64,000 nucleotides of DNA, taken from contig CAYJPN010000028.1 of NCBI GenBank assembly GCA_964372115.1, positions 5,464-69,463 on the forward strand. The letters run 5' to 3'. Numbering within the stretch: the stretch's first letter is position 1; each line of letters opens with the position of its first letter. Shown piece by piece: positions 25,935-35,082 of this stretch. The stretch comes from CG2-30-36-16 sp964372115. Lineage in GTDB: Bacteria > Bacteroidota > Ignavibacteria > Ignavibacteriales > Ignavibacteriaceae. Below the pieces are notes generated by a model, which had not been told where the DNA came from, searched no databases, and saw only the letters and a program-made list of their open reading frames with translations. Both the position numbers and the translations under genes were made by a program.

Positions 25935-27305
25935 ATGGAGTTAATATTTTTACTTATCGGTTTAGTGCTTGGCAGTGTTGCCGGATGGTTTGTTTGCACA
26001 TTAAAAAACAAGAACAAACCCGGTGTGTCAATTGAAGATTATGAAACTTTAAAAAGTGAGATGAATTCCGTTCAAAATGAAAAAGCGCGTGCCGATGAAA
26101 GAAACAAAATATTCGACGATTCTCAAAAGCAGCTACAGCAGGCGCTTGCAGATGAGCGAGCTAAAGTAATTGAACTGAGCACTTCATTGTCTTCCGTTAA
26201 TGCGAACCAAAAAAATTTGCAAGTAAAACTCGAAGAACAAAAAGCCGATGTTCAAAACCTTCAGGAAAAGTTTTCGAAGGAATTTGAAAATCTTGCTTCA
26301 AAAATATTGGAGGAAAAAAGCACAAAGTTTACGCTTCAGAACAAAGAAAACATCGATTCAATACTTCGTCCGCTTAATGAGAAAATTAAAGATTTTGAAA
26401 AGAAAGTTGAAGAAGTTTATGTAAACGATTCTAAAGAACGCGCTACGCTGCTTCAGCAGATTAAAACTTTACACGAGTTAAACCAGCAGATGAGTAAAGA
26501 CGCGACCAATTTAACAAACGCGTTAAAAGGGCAATCGAAAACGCAAGGAAATTGGGGCGAGTTTATTCTTGAAAATATTCTTGAAAAATCTGGATTGGTA
26601 AAAGGACGCGAATATTTAGTTCAGGAAAGTCTTACTACCGAAGATGGTAAACGTTTTCAACCCGATGTCTTAATAAACCTGCCCGAAGGGAAAACTCTTA
26701 TTGTTGATTCGAAAGTTTCGCTAAACGCATACGAACGTTTTGCCTCCGCAGATGATGATATTGAAAAAGCGTTATCGATAAAAGAGCATATTCTCTCAAT
26801 CAGAAATCATATTAAAAATTTAAGCTCGAAAAATTATCAAAATCTATACGAGATAAAAAGTTTAGATTTTGTATTGATGTTTTTACCCATTGAGCCGGCG
26901 CTCGGTCTAGCAATTCAAAATGACAATAATCTTTTTAATGAAGCATTTGAAAAAAATATAGTTATAGTAAGTCCTTCTACTTTACTTGCTACATTACGCA
27001 CAATTGCAAGCATCTGGCGGCAGGAACATCAAAATAAAAATGCACTTGATATTGCGAGACAAAGCGGTGCATTATATGATAAATTTACAGGGTTGATGAA
27101 TGATTTAATTGATATCGGGAATAAAATAAAAGCTACACAAAACAGTTACGAAGACGCGATGAAAAAAATAAGCACGGGCAGAGGAAACTTAATTGGCAGC
27201 GTTGAAAAAATAAAAAGACTCGGCGCAAAGGCTACCAAGTCGCTTCCGCAAAATTTGCTCGACAGAGTTGAAGAAGATGACGAAGACGGAAATGACGAAT
27301 TATGA
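25935..27305 (+). CDS. rmuC: RmuC-family protein (DNA recombination/limits inversions)
   Basis: 456 residues. An N-terminal membrane helix (about 2-20) and a long coiled coil (about 35-130) precede the conserved RmuC core: NWGEFILENILEKSGLVKGREY, RFQPDVLINLPEGKTLIVDSKV, FLPIEPALGLAI. This core has a nuclease-like fold. In E. coli, rmuC loss raises inversion between short inverted repeats; the activity is not settled. GGGAG lies five bases before the ATG. Its stop codon overlaps that of the convergent EVE gene. Confidence 0.9.
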   Translation: MELIFLLIGLVLGSVAGWFVCTLKNKNKPGVSIEDYETLKSEMNSVQNEKARADERNKIFDDSQKQLQQALADERAKVIELSTSLSSVNANQKNLQVKLEEQKADVQNLQEKFSKEFENLASKILEEKSTKFTLQNKENIDSILRPLNEKIKDFEKKVEEVYVNDSKERATLLQQIKTLHELNQQMSKDATNLTNALKGQSKTQGNWGEFILENILEKSGLVKGREYLVQESLTTEDGKRFQPDVLINLPEGKTLIVDSKVSLNAYERFASADDDIEKALSIKEHILSIRNHIKNLSSKNYQNLYEIKSLDFVLMFLPIEPALGLAIQNDNNLFNEAFEKNIVIVSPSTLLATLRTIASIWRQEHQNKNALDIARQSGALYDKFTGLMNDLIDIGNKIKATQNSYEDAMKKISTGRGNLIGSVEKIKRLGAKATKSLPQNLLDRVEEDDEDGNDEL

Positions 27306-27776
27306 TTTCCGGGCAGACATCCGTATAATTTCATCCCATTCTTCTTTTGTAACCGGCATTACAGAAAGTCGATTGCCACGTTGAACAAGACGCATATTTG
27401 CTAATTTTAGGTTTGCCTTTATCTGCTGTAATGTAACCGGTCTCGAAAAAATTTGTTCAAGTTTGATGTCAACCATAAACCAAACCGGTTTATCTTTTGA
27501 AGCTATTGGGAAGTAGTGATTATCGTTCGGGTCGAACTGAGTTGTATCCGGGTATGATTCTTTTACAACCATGCAGGCGGCTACAACGGCTGTCGGTTCA
27601 GTGTTGCTCTGGTAGAATAAAACACCGTCGTTTATTTTCATATAATCGCGTATGAAATTGCGAGCCTGGTAATTGCGCACGCCGCTCCAGCATGTAGTTT
27701 TATTTTTGCTCTTTATTAGGTCTTCTATCGAAAAATCTTCCGGTTCTGATTTTAAGAGCCAGTATTTTTTTGTCAT
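27300..27776 (-). CDS. EVE-domain (PUA-like, DUF55) protein
   Basis: 158 residues from the ATG that gives MTKKYWLLKSEPEDFSIEDL. An upstream in-frame ATG at 27836 would add a less likely 20-residue leader. WSGVRNYQARNF, GVLFYQSNTEP and PKVW-like PVWFMVDIK are signatures of the EVE domain, related to YTH and PUA folds and thought to read modified bases in DNA or RNA. Stand-alone EVE genes are widespread in bacteria, and the human homologue is THYN1. It runs against rmuC with a 6-base overlap of the coding ends. No terminator lies between the two. Confidence 0.88.
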   Translation of the reverse strand: MTKKYWLLKSEPEDFSIEDLIKSKNKTTCWSGVRNYQARNFIRDYMKINDGVLFYQSNTEPTAVVAACMVVKESYPDTTQFDPNDNHYFPIASKDKPVWFMVDIKLEQIFSRPVTLQQIKANLKLANMRLVQRGNRLSVMPVTKEEWDEIIRMSARKS

Positions 27777-27929
27777 TCTAATTTCTTTTTTTATTGTATT
27801 GAGAATTTGAGACAGCAATTTATAAAATATGAGCAAATAAAACAGAAGGTATTTTATCGCATGGTAAAAAACTACCTTATAAGTAAATTGAATTAGAAAA
27901 AGTGCATCGATATATTGGTAACCAAAATT

Positions 27930-28580
27930 ATGTATAAAATATTTTTTATAATTATCTCGTTCTCGTTAATAGTGCAGGCTCAGGAAGGCGCTGTATCAAT
28001 AACACGTTTAAAATACAACGGCGGCGGCGACTGGTACAACGACCCATCCGCCGAAGTTAACCTTTTAAAATTTGTGGAAGCTAATTCAAACATAAAAGTA
28101 AAAGCAGAATATAATTTTGTGGATATATCCACCGATGAAATATTTGCCCACCCGTTTCTGTTTATGACGGGGCACGGCAATGTTGTTTTTACAAATGATG
28201 AAGCAGCACGGCTGCGTAAATATCTTGAAAACGGCGGATTCTTATATATAGATGATGATTATGGACTTAATAATGCTCTTCATCGGGAAATGAAAAAAGT
28301 ATTCCCGGAAAAAAGTTTTGTTGAACTTCCATATAATTATGGTTTATACAATGTGTTGTTTAAATTCCCTGCCGGTCCGCCAAAGACGCATAAACATGAT
28401 GACAAACCACCGCAGGGATTCGGCATTTTTATCGATAATAGATTAGTAGTCTTTTACACCTTTGAGTCAAATCCAAGCGACGGATGGGTTGACCCTGATG
28501 TACATAAAGATCCGGAAGAAAAAAGACAGGAAGCGCTCCGGTTAGGAGCAAATATTGTATTGTGGTCGTTAACTCAATAA
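27930..28580 (+). CDS. Exported DUF4159 protein
   Basis: 216 residues from ATG 27930; TTG 27915 would add five residues before the signal. The signal peptide ends IVQAQEG. The body has TRLKYNGGGDWYNDPSAEVNLL, FMTGHGNVVFTNDEAARLRKYLENGGFLYIDDDYG and GLYNVLFKFPAG, which are hallmarks of DUF4159, a class-I amidotransferase-like Rossmann domain. DUF4159 genes usually lie beside DUF4175 and BatA-domain genes. Here the DUF4175 gene follows after 6 bases. The molecular function is unknown; the protein is presumably periplasmic. Confidence 0.8.
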   Translation: MYKIFFIIISFSLIVQAQEGAVSITRLKYNGGGDWYNDPSAEVNLLKFVEANSNIKVKAEYNFVDISTDEIFAHPFLFMTGHGNVVFTNDEAARLRKYLENGGFLYIDDDYGLNNALHREMKKVFPEKSFVELPYNYGLYNVLFKFPAGPPKTHKHDDKPPQGFGIFIDNRLVVFYTFESNPSDGWVDPDVHKDPEEKRQEALRLGANIVLWSLTQ

Positions 28581-28586
28581 AGTTTG

Positions 28587-31500
28587 ATGGAAAAAAAGTT
28601 TTACGAAGAAATAATTGAAAAGCTTGAAAAGCTTTACAAAAAAGAATATGCGTTTATTGCGTCAATGGGTATTCAGGCATCGCTGTTAATTACCATCGCG
28701 GCTTTAACTTCACTTTCGTTATTTGAATCTATTTTCCATTTCTCTTCGCTTGTAAGAACAACCATTATTTTTTTGTTCTGCCTTTTCTTTTTAGCGGGAT
28801 TAATTTTGTTTGTTCTTCTTCCCGTCTTAAAATACTTTAATCTTTTTCGCAAATCCGATTATTATTCAGCCGCTGCCAGAGTAGGGAAAAATTTTCCCGG
28901 TGTAAAAGATGATTTGTTAAACGCAATGCAGCTTGTTTCTAATGAAAAAAACAGCACCACTTACTCTACCGAATTAATAAATGCCGCGTTTAAAAATGTT
29001 TATTTGCGTGCAAAGGATATTAGCTTTGAATCGATAATAAGTTTTAAAAAATCTAAAGAACTATTGGTGTATTTTGCGCTTGTAGTAATTCTTTGTGCTG
29101 TCTCTTTTGGTTTTTCAAATAACATGCGAGCAGCAGGAGAGCGATTAATAAATTTCAATAAAGAATTTACGACTCCTCCAAAATATATATTTGATGTTCA
29201 CCCCGGAAATGCCCGGCTGACAAAAGGAGAAAAATTATCCATTTCTGTTAAGGTGAACGGTGCAATTCCCCCTCAGTTAAAAATTGCGATAAAATCGCAG
29301 GAAGAGACGGAATATAAGTACGAAACGCTTACTCCAGATTCAACAGGTAAATATATTTATATCATTTCTTCGGTACGGAATTCATTTGAATATTTTGTAT
29401 CTGCGCAGGAAGTTAAAAGCGAATCATATAAAATTACTGTTATAGATAAACCTGTTATAAGAAGTCTTGAAGTAATTGTCAAACCCCCCTCCTATTCCAA
29501 TCTGCCTGAAATAAGACAAAAAGACAACGCAAATATCACATCATTGCGTGGCAGCCGCGTTAATCTCTCGGTGCAATCATCAAAAAAAATAAGCGGCGGT
29601 AAAATTATTTTTGATGATTCTACCGAAACTGTTTTTAAAGTAGATAATTACTTTGGCGAAGCCGCTTTTACCGTAAAAAAGGATAATACATTTACAATTA
29701 TATTAACTGATGATAACGGCAATACAAACGATTCGCCGATAACATATTCAATAAAAGCGCTCGATGACGCATACCCCGCAGTTGAAATAATTAACCCTGG
29801 TAAAAATGTAAATCTTGATAATGATAACCGTTTGGCATTATTTGCAAAAATAAATGACGACTTCGGTTTTTCAAAACTGATGTTAAAGTACCGGTTATCG
29901 GCATCGCGTTACGAGAAACCATTTGATGACTACAAAGAAATTGAAATCTCGATAAATAAAAAGATAAAAGAAGACAACGTAAATTATATCTGGAACCTGA
30001 CTTCGCTAAACCTTGCAGTTGATGACGTTGTTACTTACTATTTGGAAGTATTTGACAACGATACTTTTGGCGGACCGAAATCGGCAAAATCTAATACTTA
30101 TACTGTTCGTGTTCCTTCGCTTGATGAAATATTGGCAAAGGCTGATGAAACGCATACCGAAGCTAATACCGATTTAAAAGAAATTTTAAAAGAAGCGTCC
30201 GATTTGAAAAAAAATTTAGAGAAAATTGATCAATCATTAAAACAGGATAAAAAAGAAATAACCTGGGAAGAAAAACAGCAAATTGAAGATGCTCTTGATA
30301 AATTTGAAAAGCTCCAGCAAAAAGCTGAGGAGACAGGGCAAAAACTTCAGCAGATGAAAAATGAACTTCAAAAGAACGATCTGCTTTCGAAAGAAACACT
30401 TGAAAAATACGCCGAGCTGCAAAAACTTTTTGATGAACTAAGCAGCGATGAGATGAAAAAGGCGATGGAAAAAATGCAAAAGACTCTTGAGAGTTTGAAC
30501 CGCCAGAATACACAAAATCAAATGCAGGATTTGAAGCTTGATGAGGACAAGTTTAAGCAGAGTATAGAAAGAACAATGGAATTGTTAAAACGCGTTCAAG
30601 TGGAGCAAAAGATAAATGAGATGCTTAAACGAACCGAAAAAATGAGCAAGGAGCAGGAAGATACTCAAAAACAAACTGAACAAAGCGACCTGAACAAACA
30701 AAATGAAAACGAACAACTTCAAAAACAACAGGAACAAGTTTCAAAGGATTTGAAAAAATTTCAGGATGAAATGAAAAAACTTGAGGAAATGATGAAAGAC
30801 CTCGATCAAATGCCCAAAGAGGATCTTGAAAAACTTCAAGAAGAATTTGAAAAACAAAAAAACCTGGAAAAATCGGAACAAGCGTCTGAAAATATTCAGA
30901 ACAAACAGAAGCAGCAGGCGATGCAGCAAATGCAGCAGCTTTCAAAAAATATGAAACAGATGCAAAGCCAGATGCAGCAGATGCAGCAAAATATGATGCA
31001 GCAAAATCAGATGCAGGCTTTTAAGGATCTGATGAAAGTATTAGATAATTTATTAACACTTTCAAAACAACAGGAAGAACTAAAAAAGCAATCGGAGAAA
31101 CTCGACCCCAATTCATCACAGTTTAATGAGCAGGCAGAACAGCAAAATAATCTTCAGCGTAATCTTGATAATATTTTAAAACAGATGTCGCAACTGAGTA
31201 AAAAAACTTTTTCAATAACACCCGAGATGGGTAAAGCGCTTGGTGAGGCAAAAAAGGAGATGCAGAATTCTCTTCAGGCAATGCAAAATAGAAATGGAAG
31301 TATGGCTTCGATGAGTCAGGGCGATGCAATGAAATCATTAAATGAAGCTGCTTCATTGGTAAAGGGTGGAATGGAATCGATGATGTCCGGCAGCGGGCAG
31401 GGCGGCATGATGTCGATGATGCAGCAACTTGGTCAATTAAGTCAACAGCAGATGAATTTAAATAATATGACACAGATGCTGCAAAAAATGCAGCAGGGAG

Positions 31501-31967
31501 GAATGTCACCCCAGGAACAAGCTCAAATGCAACGTCTTGCTCAGCAACAGGAACTGATACGGAAATCATTAGACCAGTTAAATAAGGAAGCGCAGCAATC
31601 GGGAAAATCGAAAACACTTCCCGGAAATCTTGAGGAAATAATGAAGCAGATGGGTGAAGTTATAACAGATCTAAACACTCAAAAGCTTGATGATCCGCTT
31701 GTGCAAAAGCAGGAAAAAATACTATCGCGCATGTTGGACGCGCAGCGTTCTATAAATGAACGCGATTTTGAAAAGCAGAGAGAATCGAATAGCGGACGAA
31801 ATATTTTAGGTGAATCGCCTGCCGAGCTAAATATATCATCGCAAAAAGGTCTGAATAAAATAAGAGAAGAGCTAAATAAAGCGGTGAATGAAGGGTATTT
31901 TAAGGACTATGAAAACCTGATCCGCAGATATTATGAATTACTTGAAAAGGAAAATATAAAAAAATAG
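28587..31967 (+). CDS. DUF4175-like giant membrane protein with Met/Gln-rich coiled coil
   Basis: 1,126 residues. Two N-terminal membrane helices (about 22-45, 53-80) and a third near 158-176 are followed by a periplasmic beta region (about 200-510), where SLRGSRVNLSVQSS and IKALDDAYPAVEIINP mark the DUF4175 pattern. From about 515 to the end it is almost all helical: charged coiled coil, then runs rich in Met and Gln (QQMQQLSKNMKQMQSQ, around 775-815). A TTG three bases before the ATG is a poorer start. It is coupled to the DUF4159 gene. The antisense strand has long open frames because of the coil's codon bias. Confidence 0.75.
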   Translation: MEKKFYEEIIEKLEKLYKKEYAFIASMGIQASLLITIAALTSLSLFESIFHFSSLVRTTIIFLFCLFFLAGLILFVLLPVLKYFNLFRKSDYYSAAARVGKNFPGVKDDLLNAMQLVSNEKNSTTYSTELINAAFKNVYLRAKDISFESIISFKKSKELLVYFALVVILCAVSFGFSNNMRAAGERLINFNKEFTTPPKYIFDVHPGNARLTKGEKLSISVKVNGAIPPQLKIAIKSQEETEYKYETLTPDSTGKYIYIISSVRNSFEYFVSAQEVKSESYKITVIDKPVIRSLEVIVKPPSYSNLPEIRQKDNANITSLRGSRVNLSVQSSKKISGGKIIFDDSTETVFKVDNYFGEAAFTVKKDNTFTIILTDDNGNTNDSPITYSIKALDDAYPAVEIINPGKNVNLDNDNRLALFAKINDDFGFSKLMLKYRLSASRYEKPFDDYKEIEISINKKIKEDNVNYIWNLTSLNLAVDDVVTYYLEVFDNDTFGGPKSAKSNTYTVRVPSLDEILAKADETHTEANTDLKEILKEASDLKKNLEKIDQSLKQDKKEITWEEKQQIEDALDKFEKLQQKAEETGQKLQQMKNELQKNDLLSKETLEKYAELQKLFDELSSDEMKKAMEKMQKTLESLNRQNTQNQMQDLKLDEDKFKQSIERTMELLKRVQVEQKINEMLKRTEKMSKEQEDTQKQTEQSDLNKQNENEQLQKQQEQVSKDLKKFQDEMKKLEEMMKDLDQMPKEDLEKLQEEFEKQKNLEKSEQASENIQNKQKQQAMQQMQQLSKNMKQMQSQMQQMQQNMMQQNQMQAFKDLMKVLDNLLTLSKQQEELKKQSEKLDPNSSQFNEQAEQQNNLQRNLDNILKQMSQLSKKTFSITPEMGKALGEAKKEMQNSLQAMQNRNGSMASMSQGDAMKSLNEAASLVKGGMESMMSGSGQGGMMSMMQQLGQLSQQQMNLNNMTQMLQKMQQGGMSPQEQAQMQRLAQQQELIRKSLDQLNKEAQQSGKSKTLPGNLEEIMKQMGEVITDLNTQKLDDPLVQKQEKILSRMLDAQRSINERDFEKQRESNSGRNILGESPAELNISSQKGLNKIREELNKAVNEGYFKDYENLIRRYYELLEKENIKK

Positions 31968-31998
31968 GATTCTCTTTTTGAGTCACGAACTGTTTCAA

Positions 31999-32016
31999 TT
32001 TGATTTACAAATCAAA
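31999..32016. promoter_or_regulatory. Perfect palindrome before the signalling operon
   Basis: TTTGATTT and AAATCAAA are separated by two bases (AC), 60 bases before the kinase start. It has operator-like symmetry; there is no T tract, so it is less like a terminator. No protein can be named for it. Confidence 0.35.
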
Positions 32017-32076
32017 ACGTTTTATCTTCTATTAAATCATTTTTATCATTTATAAATGCCCGGTTAAGTTTGACTA

Positions 32077-33309
32077 ATGAGCGGCGGTATCAGCAAAGAA
32101 ATACATCAAAGTAATAATAGTTCGGCAGTCGACTTCTTTTTACGCAAGCCTGACAGGTCTGAGTATGAAAATTTAATTTCATCTTTTTTTGATGCTTCTG
32201 ATGATCTCGTTTTTATTTTAGATAAAAGCGGCTATTTTCAATTCGTAAACCAGAGCGGTTTAAGCGAACTTGAGTATTCTCTTTATGAATTAAGAGGAAA
32301 ACATTTCTTTTCCATTTCCGATTCGGAAGAAAAAGTTAAATTATCTGAAGCTTTTCAAAGGATATTACAATTTGAGGGGCTGGTTTACTTCGACTGCAAT
32401 TTAATTTCGAAATTAGGAAAAGAAATTATTTATAAGGTCTCAGCCAAAGCATTATTCGGTCATGGTTCAATAAATGGGATGTTAGCGGTTGCAAAAAATA
32501 TAACAAAGCAGCATTTATTAAAGAAAAAAAATAATGAAATTTTTGTAAAATATACTGAAACCGAAAGACTTCTATCAATCGAACGAAATCGGTTGAGGCA
32601 GCGGAAATCGGTGCTTGAGGAATTAAATAGGTTAAAGAGTGAGTTCGTTTCAAATATTTCACACGAAATGCGCACGCCGCTCGCCTCAATAATAGGATTT
32701 AGCGAAACCATATCTTCCGACCCGGATATGCCGATTGAAATGAGGAAAGAATTTAATGAAATAATACTTAAAGAGGGGAAACGTCTTGCCAAATTAATAA
32801 ATGATATTCTGGATATTTCAAGACTCGAAAGCGGTGAGATCGGGCTTCAAAGAAAAGAAATAGACTTAATTGCAGTTATTAAAAACGCAGTTCAGCAGGC
32901 TGATGCTTTGGCTTCTGAAAAAGATATTAAATTAAAACTTTCTGTTGAAGATAATGAAGTTAAAATTATTGGTGACGAGGAGCGGCTTCTCCAGGTACTT
33001 AATTCTCTTCTCGCAAACGCACTAAAATTTACAAACCGTGGTGGTCGAATTACTGTGATGGGGCAAAGTTTATATAAAGAGTACGAAATAATTATTAGTG
33101 ATACGGGTATAGGAATTGCCCAAAAAGATTTGCCCCATATTTTTGAAAAGTTTTACCGTATCAGCCGGGTTGGAAATGAAATTCCCGGTGCTGGTTTAGG
33201 ACTTGTGTTTTCAAAACAGGTGATAGACCTGCACAAGGGATTAATAACTGTTGAGAGTGAAGAGAATAAAGGTTCAACTTTTGTTATCAAATTACCAAAA
33301 CGAAATTAG
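32077..33309 (+). CDS. PAS-domain sensor histidine kinase
   Basis: 410 residues with no membrane helix, so probably cytosolic. A PAS domain lies at about 38-150 (DDLVFILDKSGYFQFVNQSG) and a coiled-coil linker at about 155-190. The HisKA domain carries the phospho-acceptor His196 in ISHEMRTPL. The HATPase domain has LNSLLANALKFT (N box), DTGIGI (G1), FEKFYRI (F box) and GAGLGL (G2). All kinase motifs are intact. It is the first gene of a four-gene signalling operon, 21 bases before the sigma-54 activator, its likely partner. The signal is unknown. Confidence 0.9.
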   Translation: MSGGISKEIHQSNNSSAVDFFLRKPDRSEYENLISSFFDASDDLVFILDKSGYFQFVNQSGLSELEYSLYELRGKHFFSISDSEEKVKLSEAFQRILQFEGLVYFDCNLISKLGKEIIYKVSAKALFGHGSINGMLAVAKNITKQHLLKKKNNEIFVKYTETERLLSIERNRLRQRKSVLEELNRLKSEFVSNISHEMRTPLASIIGFSETISSDPDMPIEMRKEFNEIILKEGKRLAKLINDILDISRLESGEIGLQRKEIDLIAVIKNAVQQADALASEKDIKLKLSVEDNEVKIIGDEERLLQVLNSLLANALKFTNRGGRITVMGQSLYKEYEIIISDTGIGIAQKDLPHIFEKFYRISRVGNEIPGAGLGLVFSKQVIDLHKGLITVESEENKGSTFVIKLPKRN

Positions 33310-33330
33310 ATTATATAGTGAGGTGCCGAA

Positions 33331-34725
33331 TTGAATAAACTTGTTTTTATAGTAGACGATGAACCCTCGATATCGAAACTACTTTCTTATTGGATAAAAG
33401 AAAAGTGGAGATACAATATTTGTGTATTTGCAAATGCCGAGGATATGCTGGCACGGCTAAGCGACCGACCGGATTTAGTTTTACTCGATATTATGCTCCC
33501 TGGTATTGATGGCATTGAAGCTTTAAAGAAATTAAAACAATTTGATGAAAATATACCTGCCATAATGTTATCTGCCCAGGGAAGTATTGAAGTAGCGGTG
33601 GAATCCCTGAAGTTTGGCGCTTTTGATTACTTTCCTAAACCAATTGACATCCAAAGGTTGGAACCGGCAATTAAAAATGCCATTAAGGGTTACGACTTAA
33701 CACGTGAATTAGAAAATTTGCGCGATGATATACAAAAAGAATATAATTTCGATAATATAATATCTGCAGATAACAAAATGCAGGACGTATTCAAACTTGT
33801 ACATAAAATATTAAATAACGATATAACTGTTTTAATTTACGGCGAAAGCGGTACAGGCAAAGAACTTATTGCGCGGGCTGTACACTATAACGGAAAAAGA
33901 AAAAATAAACCTTTTATTGTTGTAAATTGCGCCTCTATTCCGCGTGAACTTTTAGAAAGTGAACTTTTCGGTCACGAAAAAGGTTCTTTTACCGGCGCAC
34001 ATCAAAGGAAATTGGGCAAGTTTGAACTTGCCAGCGGCGGTACGCTTTTTCTTGATGAAGTCGGCGAACTTGAAATGATGCTGCAGGCAAAACTTCTGCG
34101 TGTAATTCAAGAAAAAGAATTTGAGCGTGTTGGCGGCACTGAATTAATAAAATCGGATGTTAGAATTATTTCTGCGACTAACCGCGATCTTAAATCCGCC
34201 GTTGAAACAAAAGAATTTAGGGAAGATCTTTATTACAGATTAAATTCTTTCCCTATTTTTATCCCTCCTCTGCGTCATCGTAGGGGAGATATTTTGGTAC
34301 TGGCACAACATTTTTTGGATGTATTTAATAAAAAGCTCGAAAAAAAAATCAAAGGTTTTTCAAAGCGGGCATTAAAATTAGTGTATGAATACAACTGGCC
34401 CGGAAATATTAGGGAGATGGAAAATACTATTGAGCGTTGTCTGATAATTTCGGAGAGCGATATTATCGATGTCGTAGATCTTCCGCATCATATAAAAACC
34501 GCAGAAAATAATGGCGGCGAAATAGACGGCGGGTTGTTTAGCGATGATAATATAATTCCAATTGAAAAATTGAAAGCCGAAGCAATACGGCACGCCCTAA
34601 AGGTTACCAAAGGTAATATTGTGGAAGTTGCCCGCAAACTTCAGCTCGGAAGAGCAACTGTTTACAGACTTATGGAACGATATCAAATTGATGCACCAAT
34701 AACGGACAAAAATGATGGAAAATAA
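33331..34725 (+). CDS. NtrC-family sigma-54-dependent response regulator
   Basis: 464 residues, starting at TTG with GAGGTG eight bases upstream. A receiver domain has phospho-acceptor Asp53 (LLDIMLPG). The AAA+ ATPase has Walker A GESGTGKE (171-178), Walker B GGTLFLDEVGE and the sigma-54 contact loop GSFTGA (218-223, a common variant of GAFTGA). A Fis-type helix-turn-helix ends the protein (VARKLQLGRATVYRLMERY). It should activate RpoN-dependent promoters when phosphorylated by the upstream kinase. The 3' end overlaps the STAS gene by 14 bases, so expression of the two is coupled. Confidence 0.92.
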   Translation: MNKLVFIVDDEPSISKLLSYWIKEKWRYNICVFANAEDMLARLSDRPDLVLLDIMLPGIDGIEALKKLKQFDENIPAIMLSAQGSIEVAVESLKFGAFDYFPKPIDIQRLEPAIKNAIKGYDLTRELENLRDDIQKEYNFDNIISADNKMQDVFKLVHKILNNDITVLIYGESGTGKELIARAVHYNGKRKNKPFIVVNCASIPRELLESELFGHEKGSFTGAHQRKLGKFELASGGTLFLDEVGELEMMLQAKLLRVIQEKEFERVGGTELIKSDVRIISATNRDLKSAVETKEFREDLYYRLNSFPIFIPPLRHRRGDILVLAQHFLDVFNKKLEKKIKGFSKRALKLVYEYNWPGNIREMENTIERCLIISESDIIDVVDLPHHIKTAENNGGEIDGGLFSDDNIIPIEKLKAEAIRHALKVTKGNIVEVARKLQLGRATVYRLMERYQIDAPITDKNDGK

Positions 34726-35065
34726 TTTAGACTTCTTAAAAGAAACTCATGGCGAGGTTATAGTTGAGGTTGTTAATTTAACGAGAGCAACACTAAAAGA
34801 AGCCGAGGAATTTAAACTTACTCTCACGCAAGATATTGAATCGGGTGCGAGAAAAGTTGTTGTAGATTTAAGCGAATGTGAATTTATTGATTCTACTTTT
34901 CTCGGTGCGCTGGTGGTCTCGCTAAAAAAAGTTACAGGGCTCGGAGGCGATTTGCGTCTTGTGGGCTTTCAACCAGCAGTTCACTCTATGTTTGAACTAA
35001 CAAGAATGTATAGGGTTTTTGAATCCTTTAAAACAAAAGAAGAAGCAATCAGCAGCTTTTTATAA
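34712..35065 (+). CDS. STAS-domain anti-anti-sigma factor-like protein
   Basis: 117 residues, a single STAS domain. The segment KVVVDLSECEFIDSTFLGALV has the conserved phosphorylatable serine at Ser61 in the DST-x-LG motif. Such SpoIIAA/RsbV-like proteins are inactivated by an anti-sigma kinase and reactivated by a PP2C phosphatase; the phosphatase is the next gene, but no RsbW-type kinase gene is nearby. A second ATG three bases later is an equally possible start. It overlaps the regulator gene by 14 bases. Confidence 0.9.
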   Translation: MMENNLDFLKETHGEVIVEVVNLTRATLKEAEEFKLTLTQDIESGARKVVVDLSECEFIDSTFLGALVVSLKKVTGLGGDLRLVGFQPAVHSMFELTRMYRVFESFKTKEEAISSFL

Positions 35066-35082
35066 CCCTAAACCTGGAAACA

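Noticed and set aside
30163..31617. Several overlapping minus-strand ORFs of 60-164 codons in the DUF4175 gene
   Set aside because: They are complements of the Gln/Met/Lys coiled coil (CTG/TTC-rich antisense), without start signals or recognisable domains.
32065..32072. TAAGTTTG promoter-like box before the PAS kinase
   Set aside because: It lies only four bases before the ATG and has no TTG element at the right distance, so it is probably chance.
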